A program made the translations under genes and the position numbers. Under the pieces are notes generated by a model. It did not search any database, had not been told where the DNA came from, and saw only the letters and a program-made list of their open reading frames with translations. Shown one piece after another: positions 31,848-38,970 of a stretch of 64,000 nt of DNA (within the stretch, counting starts at the first letter, position 1; the number at the start of each line of letters is the position of its first letter). Origin of the DNA: Actinoplanes sp. TBRC 11911 (lineage in GTDB: Bacteria > Actinomycetota > Actinomycetes > Mycobacteriales > Micromonosporaceae). The DNA lies in assembly GCF_012933445.1 (NCBI RefSeq), contig NZ_JABBNC010000004.1, positions 248,001 to 312,000 of the forward strand, in the 5' to 3' direction.

Positions 31848-33947
31848 ATGCGGCGAGATGCCGGACGATCGGGGGGAAGCCGGTTGGCCGGGCCGCCCGG
31901 CGGCCTGCCGGGGCTGCTGGACGCCGGCCCGGAGCGGGATCGCGGCGTCCTCACCAGCGGTGCCGCCGACCAGCTCGCCGCCCTCGTGGCCCGGGCCGCG
32001 AACGCCCCGGTCGGACTGATCTACTTCGTGCAGGGCGATCACCTGCGGCTCTACGGCGGGTGGGGGCTGTCCGTCGCGTGGGACGCGGTCGCCAACACCG
32101 AAAACGAACGTTCGCTCGCCGGCGTGGTGATCGACATCGACGGGCCGCTGGTCATCGACGACGTGCGCACCGACGAGCGGGTGCCTGCCGGGTCACCGAT
32201 CCTGACTGACGGCATCGCAGGGGCATACATCGGACATCCCGTACGCGATCGGACCGGCACCATCCTCGGCATCTGCTGTGCCTTCGACCGTCAGCCCCGT
32301 GCCTGGACGCCCGAGGACGTGACCTCGGTGGCGGAGGCCGCGCAGGTGGCCACGCTGCTGATCACCGAACAGTTGTCCCGGTACGAGATCGACCAGCAGC
32401 GGCGCTTCCTCGACGCGGTGCTGGACAGCCTGCACGACGGGGTGACCGCGTGCGACGCCGAGGGGCGCGTCGTCTTCGTCAACGAACGGATGCGGCGTCT
32501 GTGGGGCGAGTCGTTCCCGGAGGGGCTGGCCGACGGCGCCGGGAACCCGCTGAGCCGCGACGACATGGCCCTGTTTCGGGCGCTGCGCGGTGACGACCTG
32601 CGCGACGAGGAGGTGGTGCTGCGCAGCGGACCGGCCCGGCACACCCGCCACTACCTGGTGGACGCGCACCCGATCGTCGGTCCCGGCGGCAGCACCGCCG
32701 GCGCGGTCCAGGCCGTGCAGGACGTGACCCGGCGCCGTCGCGTGGAACGGTTCCGCACCTGTGAGCTGGCCGTCACGAAAGCGCTGGCCGACGCGGCAAA
32801 CATCGCCGAAGCCGGGCCGCTGGTGCTGGAGGCGGTGGTCAGCACGCTCGACTGGGTGCACGCCGAGCTGTGGCTGGTGGACGAGACGTCGAGCGTGATC
32901 CGCTCGGCCGCGCGGTGGAGCGCACCGGGCTGGCAGAGCGACATCGACGTCCCGGCCGAGCTGCCGTTCGGCCAGGGCCTGGCGGGTCGCGCCTGGCAGG
33001 CCGGCAAGCCGCTGTGGATCCGCGACGTGGGCCGCCCGCAGAGCCTGATCTCGCCGGAGACCGCGGCCACCTCCCGGCTGCACGCGGCTCTGGCCATCCC
33101 GATCCGCGAGGGTTTCGAGTCGCTCGGCGTGCTCACCGCCTTCACCGACACGGTCGAGGAGCCGGAGGACGAGCTGCTCGCGCTGATGTCCGGGATCGCC
33201 GCCCACATCGGACAGTTCGTGGAACGGCGCGTGGTCGAGGACCTGCAGCGGCAGCTCAACCGCAGCAAGAACGAGTATCTGGCGTTGATCGGGCACGAGC
33301 TGCGTACCCCGCTCACGTCGATCAGCGCGTACACCGAACTGCTGCGCGAGGCGGACGAGGTCACCCTGGTTACCGACGGCCCGCGGCTGCTCGAGGTGAT
33401 CGAACGCAACACGTCGCAGCTCCGGCACATCATCAACGAGCTGCTGGAACTCTCGGCGCTGGACGCCGGCCACGCCGACGTGCAACTGATGCCGATGGAC
33501 CTGGCCGAGGTGGTGCGCGACTCGCTGGCCAAGGCGCGCGAGGCGGTCAACGGTGCGCCGCTGCTCATCGAGGACGAACTGCCCGACGAGCTGGTGCTGC
33601 ACGGCGACCGCAAGCGGCTCCGGCAGGTGGTGGACAACCTGCTCGGCAACGCGGTCAAGTACAGCCCGGACGGCGGGCGCATCGCGGTCACCCTGCGGGT
33701 CAGCGGCCGGGCCGCGGAGCTGGCGGTCTCCGACTCCGGGGCGGACGTGCCGGCCGACGAGCGGGAGATGATGTTCACCGGCCTGTACCGGACCAGCCGG
33801 GCGCGGGACGCGGCGATCCCGGGCACCGGTCTCGGGCTGACGCTGAGCCGTGCCGTGGTCACCCGCCATCACGGCAGCATCGAACTCGTCGAGCAGAAGG
33901 AACAGGGGTCGACGGTCGTGGTGCGGTTGCCGATGGACGCCCGTTGA
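31848..33947 (+). CDS. Soluble sensor histidine kinase with GAF-PAS-GAF input
   Basis: A 699-residue kinase without membrane segments. Domains: GAF (about 30-175), PAS (about 185-300, LDAVLDSLHDGVTACDAEGR), second GAF (about 310-460), HisKA with phospho-acceptor H483 in LIGHELRTPLTSISAYTELL, and HATPase (N box DNLLGNAVKYSPDGG, then DSGADVPADE and GTGLGLTLSRAVV). It would sense a cytoplasmic signal (light, redox or a small ligand) and phosphorylate a response regulator. No response regulator lies next to it, so the partner is elsewhere. AGGAGGGGG precedes the ATG. Confidence 0.93.
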   Translation: MRRDAGRSGGSRLAGPPGGLPGLLDAGPERDRGVLTSGAADQLAALVARAANAPVGLIYFVQGDHLRLYGGWGLSVAWDAVANTENERSLAGVVIDIDGPLVIDDVRTDERVPAGSPILTDGIAGAYIGHPVRDRTGTILGICCAFDRQPRAWTPEDVTSVAEAAQVATLLITEQLSRYEIDQQRRFLDAVLDSLHDGVTACDAEGRVVFVNERMRRLWGESFPEGLADGAGNPLSRDDMALFRALRGDDLRDEEVVLRSGPARHTRHYLVDAHPIVGPGGSTAGAVQAVQDVTRRRRVERFRTCELAVTKALADAANIAEAGPLVLEAVVSTLDWVHAELWLVDETSSVIRSAARWSAPGWQSDIDVPAELPFGQGLAGRAWQAGKPLWIRDVGRPQSLISPETAATSRLHAALAIPIREGFESLGVLTAFTDTVEEPEDELLALMSGIAAHIGQFVERRVVEDLQRQLNRSKNEYLALIGHELRTPLTSISAYTELLREADEVTLVTDGPRLLEVIERNTSQLRHIINELLELSALDAGHADVQLMPMDLAEVVRDSLAKAREAVNGAPLLIEDELPDELVLHGDRKRLRQVVDNLLGNAVKYSPDGGRIAVTLRVSGRAAELAVSDSGADVPADEREMMFTGLYRTSRARDAAIPGTGLGLTLSRAVVTRHHGSIELVEQKEQGSTVVVRLPMDAR

Positions 33948-33994
33948 CGGTGTGACCCTGTTCACGGTGGCGTCTCCGGAGCAGGATGACCTGC

Positions 33995-34123
33995 ATGACC
34001 ACGTTCTATGCGTCGCCGCTCGACGCGGCGAATGCTCCCGCTGAACAACTGGCCTACGTGCACCAGACCCGCCTGCAGGGCGGCGACGCCAGCTCCGACT
34101 CGTACTGTTTCCCGTCGGCGTGA
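33995..34123 (+). pseudogene. N-terminal remnant of a selenium-binding protein (SBP56/methanethiol oxidase)
   Basis: A 42-codon frame, MTTFYASPLDAANAPAEQL followed by AYV, resembles the N terminus of bacterial SBP56/methanethiol oxidase proteins (TFY-SP-AA-APPE-LAYV), which are normally around 450-470 residues. After about 22 residues the similarity is lost and the frame stops, in GTGA overlap with the next start. Family assignment is from memory of the N-terminal pattern. The following membrane-protein family is, as I recall, often found next to SBP56 genes, which supports an internal deletion. It may still be translated as a coupling leader. Confidence 0.5.
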
Positions 34124-34767
34124 CCGGCGGACAGCTCGCCGCACTCGCGGCGCTCGGCGCGTTCCACGGGCTCAACCCGGCGATGGGCTGGCTGTTCTCG
34201 GTGGCCCGCGGCATGCAGGAACGCTCCCGCAGGGTGCTGCTGATGTCGCTGCCCCCGATCGCGGCCGGCCACCTGGCGTCGGTCGCGATCGTGGCGGCCA
34301 TCGTCTCGGCGACCGAGTCGGTGCTGGCCGCGAACGTGGTCGGCATCGCCGGCGGGTTGCTCCTGGTCGGGTTCGGGCTGTGGCGGCTGCTGTCCGAGCG
34401 GCACTTCCGCTGGGCCGGGATGCGGCTGTCGACCGCCCAGTTGGCGGGCTGGTCGTTCCTGATGTCCTCGGCGCACGGTGCCGGGCTGATGCTGTTGCCG
34501 GTGCTGGCGACCACGACGGTCGCCACCCACATGGACCATTCGATGCCCGGGGCGCCGCTGGCCGGAACCCCGGTCGCGGCCCTGACCGGGCTGTCCGCGG
34601 CGGGGGTGCACACGCTCGCGATGTTCACGGTGATGGCGGGTTGCGCGGTGATCGTCTACGAGTTCGTCGGGGTGCGGTTTCTGCGGCGGAGCTGGTTCAA
34701 CATGGACAAGCTCTGGGCCGGGGTGATGGTGGGGGCGGGGGCGTTGACGATCGCCTTCAGCGCGTAG
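34120..34767 (+). CDS. Multi-pass membrane protein (SBP56-neighbour type)
   Basis: A 215-residue protein with about six hydrophobic helices (LAALAALGAFHGLNPAMGWL, PIAAGHLASVAIVAAIVSAT, VVGIAGGLLLVGFGLWRLL). The HGLNPAMGW motif and the late segment MLLPVLATTTVATHMDHSM contain conserved-looking histidines and methionines that might handle metal or sulfur compounds, which is inference only. It begins at GTG 34120 overlapping the SBP56 remnant's stop. There is no further gene in the operon. Confidence 0.75.
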   Translation: MTGGQLAALAALGAFHGLNPAMGWLFSVARGMQERSRRVLLMSLPPIAAGHLASVAIVAAIVSATESVLAANVVGIAGGLLLVGFGLWRLLSERHFRWAGMRLSTAQLAGWSFLMSSAHGAGLMLLPVLATTTVATHMDHSMPGAPLAGTPVAALTGLSAAGVHTLAMFTVMAGCAVIVYEFVGVRFLRRSWFNMDKLWAGVMVGAGALTIAFSA

Positions 34768-34948
34768 ATCCACCGGCGGGTGCCCCCACTGGCGGTCGGA
34801 AAAGCCACGAACCTGGCGAATCACATCAGCCAGCCGGGCCAGGTCGGCGTGGGCCCGCTCCAGCGCGCGGTGCGTGGCGCGCCTGCCGTGGCCTGCGCGG
34901 TTGTGACACGTTGGCGGTCCCCAGCCCATCGCAGCCGCCGGCCACACC

Positions 34949-35139
34949 CGTGACGCGCACACGCCCGCTTTCGCCGCCGCACAAATCCGATATTTCCGGC
35001 GTGTGGACTGAGCGGTTTTCCGTGGCAGCCACGCCACGCAGCCCTCTCAACATCAAGCGCCGTCTTATTGCCTTTGTCCGGTTGGGAAGCCCTAGTGCGG
35101 GGCTGCGCGGTTCGACTTTTCGCGACCTTGGAGAGTTAT
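34949..35139 (+). repeat. 190-base direct repeat, left copy (truncated element)
   Basis: This copy runs from CGTGACGCGCACACGCCC to GAGAGTTAT and is over 90 percent identical by eye to 35854-36043. It contains the left terminal inverted repeat (34981-34998) and half of the palindrome (35119-35138), then stops matching where TTGCGCCC begins. It looks like the left half of the 384-base element described at 35886. Confidence 0.85.
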
Positions 35140-35191
35140 TTGCGCCCTGAACAGCGAAGGAGCTGGTTGATGTAGCTCTGGTGTTGGTGCT

Positions 35192-35844
35192 GTGCGGGAG
35201 ATGAGGGATGTTGGCCCCTCGGAGCCGCCCGTTCGGGGGGAGGCTTCAAACCACCACATGCTGCGTTGGCTGAAGACCGTCGTGGTGAGCGATGTGGAAA
35301 AGGCACACGTGATGTGTCAGGTGGGGATCAGGAAGACGATCGTTGTTGAGGTGTCGTTATCCAATGAAGTGGCATCAAAACCGGGGGTCGTAACTTCTTC
35401 CGGGATGAGTCTGGCGGGTGCCCGATTTCTTGGCCAGGCGGTGTCCGGCATGCATGGCGACGTGAGCCTGGTCTGCTGCTCTCGTATGGAACTGGGGAAG
35501 GCGTGTCCGGATACTGACGTCGCTGCTGGTGGGCGGGGGTCGATAGGGAGTGTCTCAAGCGGCTGGTAACCGTGAGGGATTGAGTACCGTGGCTGGGCAC
35601 GCTGGCGGACCGACTCGTAGTAGTGATGAAGGCCGTTGTAATGGCGGTTGAGCGAAGGGGTCGGGTCGTCCGTGGTCTTTTCGTGTGGCCAACCGATGTT
35701 CTCGGGATGAGCTGCGGGGAGGGGCAGAAGTCGGCGGGAGGCGGTAGCTAGGTCTCTTGCTGATCAGGGCGACAGGAGCCGTATGACGGGAGACTGTCAC
35801 GTACGGATCTGTGAGGGCCGGAGGGTGAGATTCCCTCCGGCTAC
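35192..35844 (+). mobile_element. ORF-less, degenerate group II intron
   Basis: The 5' end GTGCGGGAG fits the group II GUGYG start. Internal hallmarks include GGAACTGGGGAAGGCGTGTC, GTCGATAGGGAGTGTCTCAA (domain I, similar in style to the lactococcal LtrB intron), GAGCGAAGGGGTCGG (domain III/IV) and domain V at 35776-35809 (GAGCCGTATGACGGGAGACT then GTCACGTACGGATC). A 9-bp domain VI stem (35817-35825 with 35833-35841) follows, ending near CTAC 35844. No reverse transcriptase is encoded. The third domain V pair is G-A instead of G-U, and domain VI shows no bulged branch-point A, so splicing is doubtful. Exact ends are estimates. Confidence 0.8.
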
Positions 35845-35853
35845 TCGGCGGCT

Positions 35854-36043
35854 CGTGACGCGCACACGCCCTCTTTCGCCGCCGCACAAATCCGATATTT
35901 CCGGCGTGCGGACTGAGCGGTTCTCCGTGGCAGCCACGACACGCAGCCCTCTCAACATCAAGCGCCGTCTTATCGCCTTTGTCCGGTTGGGAAGCCCTAG
36001 TTCGGGCTGCGCGGTTCGACTTTTCGCGACCTTGGAGAGTTAT
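35854..36043 (+). repeat. 190-base direct repeat, right copy
   Basis: The second copy of the repeat at 34949-35139, beginning 10 bases after the estimated intron end. It continues without a break into the loop and right half of the palindrome and the right half of the terminal-inverted-repeat element, so this is the complete copy. Confidence 0.85.
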
Positions 36044-36269
36044 GGCTCGTATGTGGGCGTAACTCTCCAAGGTCGCGAATTCAGCGGAAAAACGCTAGTC
36101 ACAAAGGCCGTAGAGGTGGACAAAAACACTGTCCTCTTCGGACGATCGTCCATGATGCGGACACTTTTGGTCGGATAGTGAGACGGCGATGCGAGCGCGG
36201 CGCATCCGTCGCGACGAACGTCTGGCGAGGATGTGAGCCGGCCTCGTACATCGGAAATATCGGATTTGT
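35886..36269. mobile_element. 384-base element with perfect 18-bp terminal inverted repeats (MITE-like)
   Basis: ACAAATCCGATATTTCCG at 35886-35903 is repeated exactly inverted at 36252-36269. The interior has no gene and contains the palindrome at 36023-36079. Size, terminal inverted repeats and lack of a transposase fit a MITE-like non-autonomous element. I cannot see a clear target-site duplication. A half copy lies at 34949-35139. Confidence 0.65.
36023..36079. repeat. Palindromic element, copy 2
   Basis: A perfect 20-bp stem (TTCGCGACCTTGGAGAGTTA, 36023-36042, with its inverse at 36060-36079) and a 17-base loop holding TATGTGGGC. It has the same core stem and loop string as 18502-18548, and sits inside the MITE-like element. 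No T-tract follows. Confidence 0.85.
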
Positions 36270-36300
36270 CCGGCGAGGGAAGACGGCATGATCATCTTTG

Positions 36301-36408
36301 GCGTTGGCGTTGGCGTTGGCGTTGGCGTTGGCGTTGGCGTTGGCGTTGGCGTTGGCGTTGGCGTTGGCGTTGGCGTGGGCGTGGGCGTGGGCGTGGGCGT
36401 GGGCGTGG
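36301..36408 (+). repeat. Hexanucleotide tandem repeat (GCGTTG)12 (GCGTGG)6
   Basis: Eighteen perfect 6-base units: 12 of GCGTTG (36301-36372) and then 6 of GCGTGG (36373-36408). They begin 31 bases after the right terminal repeat of the MITE-like element and end 71 bases before the DNA glycosylase start. The repeat is in frame with that gene and would encode Gly-Val repeats if an ATG at 36288 were used, which I doubt. Confidence 0.9.
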
Positions 36409-36479
36409 GCGGTTGGTGTTGGGGTGGGCCTGGTGGGTGGCGGCGCGAAAGTGTCGTACCCCGCTGGCAGCATCGGGGC

Positions 36480-37325
36480 ATGGAGAACACCGTGTTGCGC
36501 GAAGTGGTTGGGCCCTGGTCGCTGGCGACCAGTCGGGCCTTTTGGGAAGGGTTTGCGCCGGCCGCGCTGGGGGATCAACGGGACGCTGAGCTGCGTACGG
36601 TCTTTCGGGTTGATGCCGACTGGTCGCGGGCCGCTGTGGCGGTCCGGCAGGAGGGGGCGAGGGCGCGGATCACGGTGAGCGGGGACGGGGATCTCGATGC
36701 CGCGGCCGCGCAGACCGCCCGGTTTCTGTCGCTTGACGTCGATGCCCGCGGGTGGGCGGCCGTCGGGGCGCGCGATCCGGTGATCGGCGGGGCGCAGGCG
36801 GAGCTGCCGGGGTTGCGGCCGTGCGGGTTCCACTCGCCGTATGAGGCGGCGGTCTGGGCGGTGCTGTGCCAGCGCATCCGGATCACGCAGGCCGCGCGGC
36901 TCCGCGAGGGGCTGATGGCCGACGGCGTGCTGCCCGAGCCGGCGCGGCTGCGGGGCGCCGAGCTGGATCTCCCCGGTCGCAAGCCTGAATTCCTGCGGGC
37001 GGTTGCCGATGCGGCGCTCGACGGGGTGCTCGACGGCGAGAGCCTGCGCTGGCTCGACCCCGATGCGGCGGTCGAGCGGGTGCGAACGGTGAAGGGGCTC
37101 GGGCCGTTCGCCGCCGAGCTGGTTGTGCTGCGCGGGGCCAACCACCCGGACGGGTTGCCGCAGCACGAGCGCCGGCTCGATGCCGAGGTCGCCGAGCGTT
37201 ATGGCGGTGGGACCACGCTCGGTGACGTTGCCGAGGCGTGGCGGCCCTTCCGTACATGGGCGGCCGTCCATCTGCGGATCCTGCGGGAACGCCGCACCGG
37301 GGAGATCGGCGGGCCGGCGTCGTGA
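36480..37325 (+). CDS. AlkA-like DNA-3-methyladenine glycosylase family protein
   Basis: A 281-residue HhH-GPD superfamily protein started at ATG 36480. The N-terminal part (residues 1-95) is the AlkA-like beta domain; the helical domain has PYEAAVWAVLCQRIRITQAA, then the hairpin-helix-hairpin VRTVKGLGPFAAELVVLRGA and the catalytic-aspartate region. In AlkA the catalytic Asp follows about 20 residues after the hairpin; here the segment reads HPDGLPQHERRLDAEVAERY, with D146-like candidates, so activity is plausible but not certain. An upstream in-frame ATG at 36288 would add a 64-residue Val-Gly tract. Confidence 0.82.
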   Translation: MENTVLREVVGPWSLATSRAFWEGFAPAALGDQRDAELRTVFRVDADWSRAAVAVRQEGARARITVSGDGDLDAAAAQTARFLSLDVDARGWAAVGARDPVIGGAQAELPGLRPCGFHSPYEAAVWAVLCQRIRITQAARLREGLMADGVLPEPARLRGAELDLPGRKPEFLRAVADAALDGVLDGESLRWLDPDAAVERVRTVKGLGPFAAELVVLRGANHPDGLPQHERRLDAEVAERYGGGTTLGDVAEAWRPFRTWAAVHLRILRERRTGEIGGPAS

Positions 37326-37417
37326 CGGTGGGACGGGGGCCTGTAATCGGGCGCACATGAACCGCCGATCTTGCCGGGCCGTTTGGTTAGCAACGAACGC
37401 TGCCGGGGGGTTTAGCG

Positions 37418-38197
37418 ATGAATTTTGTTCTGGTACACGGTGGATGGCTGGGCGGTTGGTCCTGGGATCGCGTCGCGTCGGATCTGCGCGAGCGCGGCCA
37501 CCAGGTGTTCGCTCCGACCTTGACGGGTTCGAGTCTCACCGAGATCGGTGACCGGCTGGTCGAGGCGATCCGGCGGGCGGGCCTGCGCGACCTGGTGCTG
37601 GTGGGGCACAGTGACGGCGGGCCGGTGATCCAGTACACGGCGGACCGGCTGGCGAACATCACACAGCGGGTCGTCTTCGTGGACGCCTGGGTGCTGCACG
37701 ACGGCGAGGCGATCCACGACGTGCTGCCCGATCCGCTGGTCGAGCACAATCTCGCCGCGGCCGAGGTCAGTGACTCTGTGCCGATGGAGCCCGCGGTGTG
37801 GACGGGCTACTACACGAACGGCGGCACCGACGAGGACGAAGTGGACCGGCTGGTGCCGATGCCGATCGGCTGGCTGACCGAGCCGATCACGCTGCCGTGC
37901 TTCTGGAACAGCGCGTTCCTCTCGGGGTACGTGCATCTGAGCGACGACCGTTCCGGGCCGTTGCATCTGTTCCGCGAGATGGCGCGCCGGCTGGGCAGCC
38001 CGCGCACGGTCGAGTCCGTCGGCCCGCACGAGGCGATGCTGACCCACCCGCGCGAGCTGGCCGACGCGCTGCTGGACGCGGCGGGCCTGGTCCCCGCCAC
38101 GGCCACGATGAGGCACGCGCCCACGAGCGCCGCCGCGACACGGGCGGCACATGAGACCGCCGCCGCGCGGGTGGGGGTCATGCCTGAGACTGTCTGA
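37418..38197 (+). CDS. Alpha/beta hydrolase (AB_hydrolase_6 type)
   Basis: A 259-residue hydrolase: MNFVLVHGGWLGGWSWDRVA (oxyanion HGG-W), nucleophile elbow LVGHSDGGPV with Ser near residue 67, acid in VVFVDAWVLHDGE, and a catalytic histidine in SVGPHEAMLTHP. The HGGWxGGW start is typical of the salicylate esterase/EstC-like group. The substrate is unknown. A long alanine-rich C-terminal tail follows the domain. Its stop is one base before the next hydrolase start, so the pair is co-translated. Confidence 0.87.
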   Translation: MNFVLVHGGWLGGWSWDRVASDLRERGHQVFAPTLTGSSLTEIGDRLVEAIRRAGLRDLVLVGHSDGGPVIQYTADRLANITQRVVFVDAWVLHDGEAIHDVLPDPLVEHNLAAAEVSDSVPMEPAVWTGYYTNGGTDEDEVDRLVPMPIGWLTEPITLPCFWNSAFLSGYVHLSDDRSGPLHLFREMARRLGSPRTVESVGPHEAMLTHPRELADALLDAAGLVPATATMRHAPTSAAATRAAHETAAARVGVMPETV

Positions 38198-38198
38198 C

Positions 38199-38942
38199 AT
38201 GGCTCTGCTGCGGTGCTCCTTCTGGTCCGACGTGCTGGAACTCGGCACCTCGATGACGGTGCTGTTACCCGAGGCGAGTGACGCCCCGCCGCCCGTGCTC
38301 TACCTGCTGCACGGGCTGAGCGACGACGACACCGCCTGGACGCGGTTCACGTCGATCGAGCGGTACGCGGAGGAGAAGGGCCTTGCCGTGGTCATGCCGC
38401 AGGTGCACCGCAGCTTCTACGCGAACGAGACGTACGGGCTGAAGTTCTGGGACTTTCTGGCCGACGAGCTGCCCGCGACGGTGGGCCGGTTCTTCCGGGT
38501 GTCCGAGCGGCGGGCGGATACCTACGTGGCGGGGCTGTCCATGGGCGGCTACGGGGCGTTCAAGTGGGCGCTGCGCCGTCCGGAGCGCTTCGCCGCGGCG
38601 GCCAGCCTGTCGGGGGTGCTCGACGCGGCGTACGCGCAAGAATTTGATCTGCGCCCGCACATGCGTGAGGTGGCCGCCCGGGTCTTCGCCGGGCGGACGG
38701 TGGCGGGCAGCGACGAAGACCTGCTGCACCTGGTCGAGACCGCGGACCCGGCGACGCTGCCGCGGCTGATGCTGCGCTGCGGCACCGAGGATCACCTGCT
38801 CGCGCAGAGCGAGCGGTTCGTGACGGCGTGCGCGAAGAACGGGGTCGCGCTGGATTCGGGATTCGGGCCGGGCGACCACCGATGGGCGTACTGGGACGCT
38901 CAGATCCAGACGGTCCTGGAATGGATGCGGCCCGGCGCCTGA
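38199..38942 (+). CDS. Esterase D/FrmB-like alpha/beta hydrolase (PF00756)
   Basis: A 247-residue esterase starting one base after the upstream hydrolase. Motifs: VLYLLHGLSDDDTAWTRFTS (oxyanion), YVAGLSMGGYGAFKWALRRP (nucleophile Ser in G-L-S-M-G-G), CGTEDHLL (acid) and GPGDHRWAYWDAQ (histidine). This is the S-formylglutathione hydrolase/antigen-85-like esterase family; the lack of a signal peptide suggests a cytosolic acyl or formyl ester substrate. Its stop codon TGA lies in the loop of a perfect 13-bp hairpin. Confidence 0.9.
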   Translation: MALLRCSFWSDVLELGTSMTVLLPEASDAPPPVLYLLHGLSDDDTAWTRFTSIERYAEEKGLAVVMPQVHRSFYANETYGLKFWDFLADELPATVGRFFRVSERRADTYVAGLSMGGYGAFKWALRRPERFAAAASLSGVLDAAYAQEFDLRPHMREVAARVFAGRTVAGSDEDLLHLVETADPATLPRLMLRCGTEDHLLAQSERFVTACAKNGVALDSGFGPGDHRWAYWDAQIQTVLEWMRPGA

Positions 38943-38955
38943 GGCGCCGGGCCGC
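38927..38955. terminator. 13-bp hairpin with the esterase stop codon as its loop
   Basis: GCGGCCCGGCGCC (38927-38939) and its exact inverse (38943-38955) enclose only TGA, the stop codon of the esterase. No T-tract follows. It lies between convergent genes and could act as a terminator or 3'-end stabiliser for either strand. Confidence 0.6.
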
Positions 38956-38970
38956 ACAAACGAGAAATTC

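Larger units (their letters stand above)
34768..36287. other. Second repeat island without protein genes
   Basis: The first about 180 bases (34768-34948) hold no clear gene; on the minus strand a short coding-like stretch (RALERAHADLARLADVIRQV) could be a fragment of a lost gene. The rest consists of a 190-base direct repeat, a degenerate group II intron, the second repeat copy forming the left half of an element with terminal inverted repeats, and a long palindrome, each listed separately. Open frames here are by-products of these structures. Confidence 0.65.

Noticed and set aside
35192-35569. A 125-codon plus-strand open frame
   Set aside because: It begins at the intron's 5' GTGCG and follows intron domain I. 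It is a structural RNA by-product, not a maturase.
36288-36479. N-terminal Val-Gly extension of the AlkA-like protein from ATG 36288
   Set aside because: The family start fits ATG 36480 and the repeat tract has no parallel in glycosylases. It is kept only as an alternative for the repeat finding.
36095-36490. Minus-strand Pro-Thr repeat protein
   Set aside because: It is the translation of the hexanucleotide repeat on the opposite strand, with no start signal or signal peptide.
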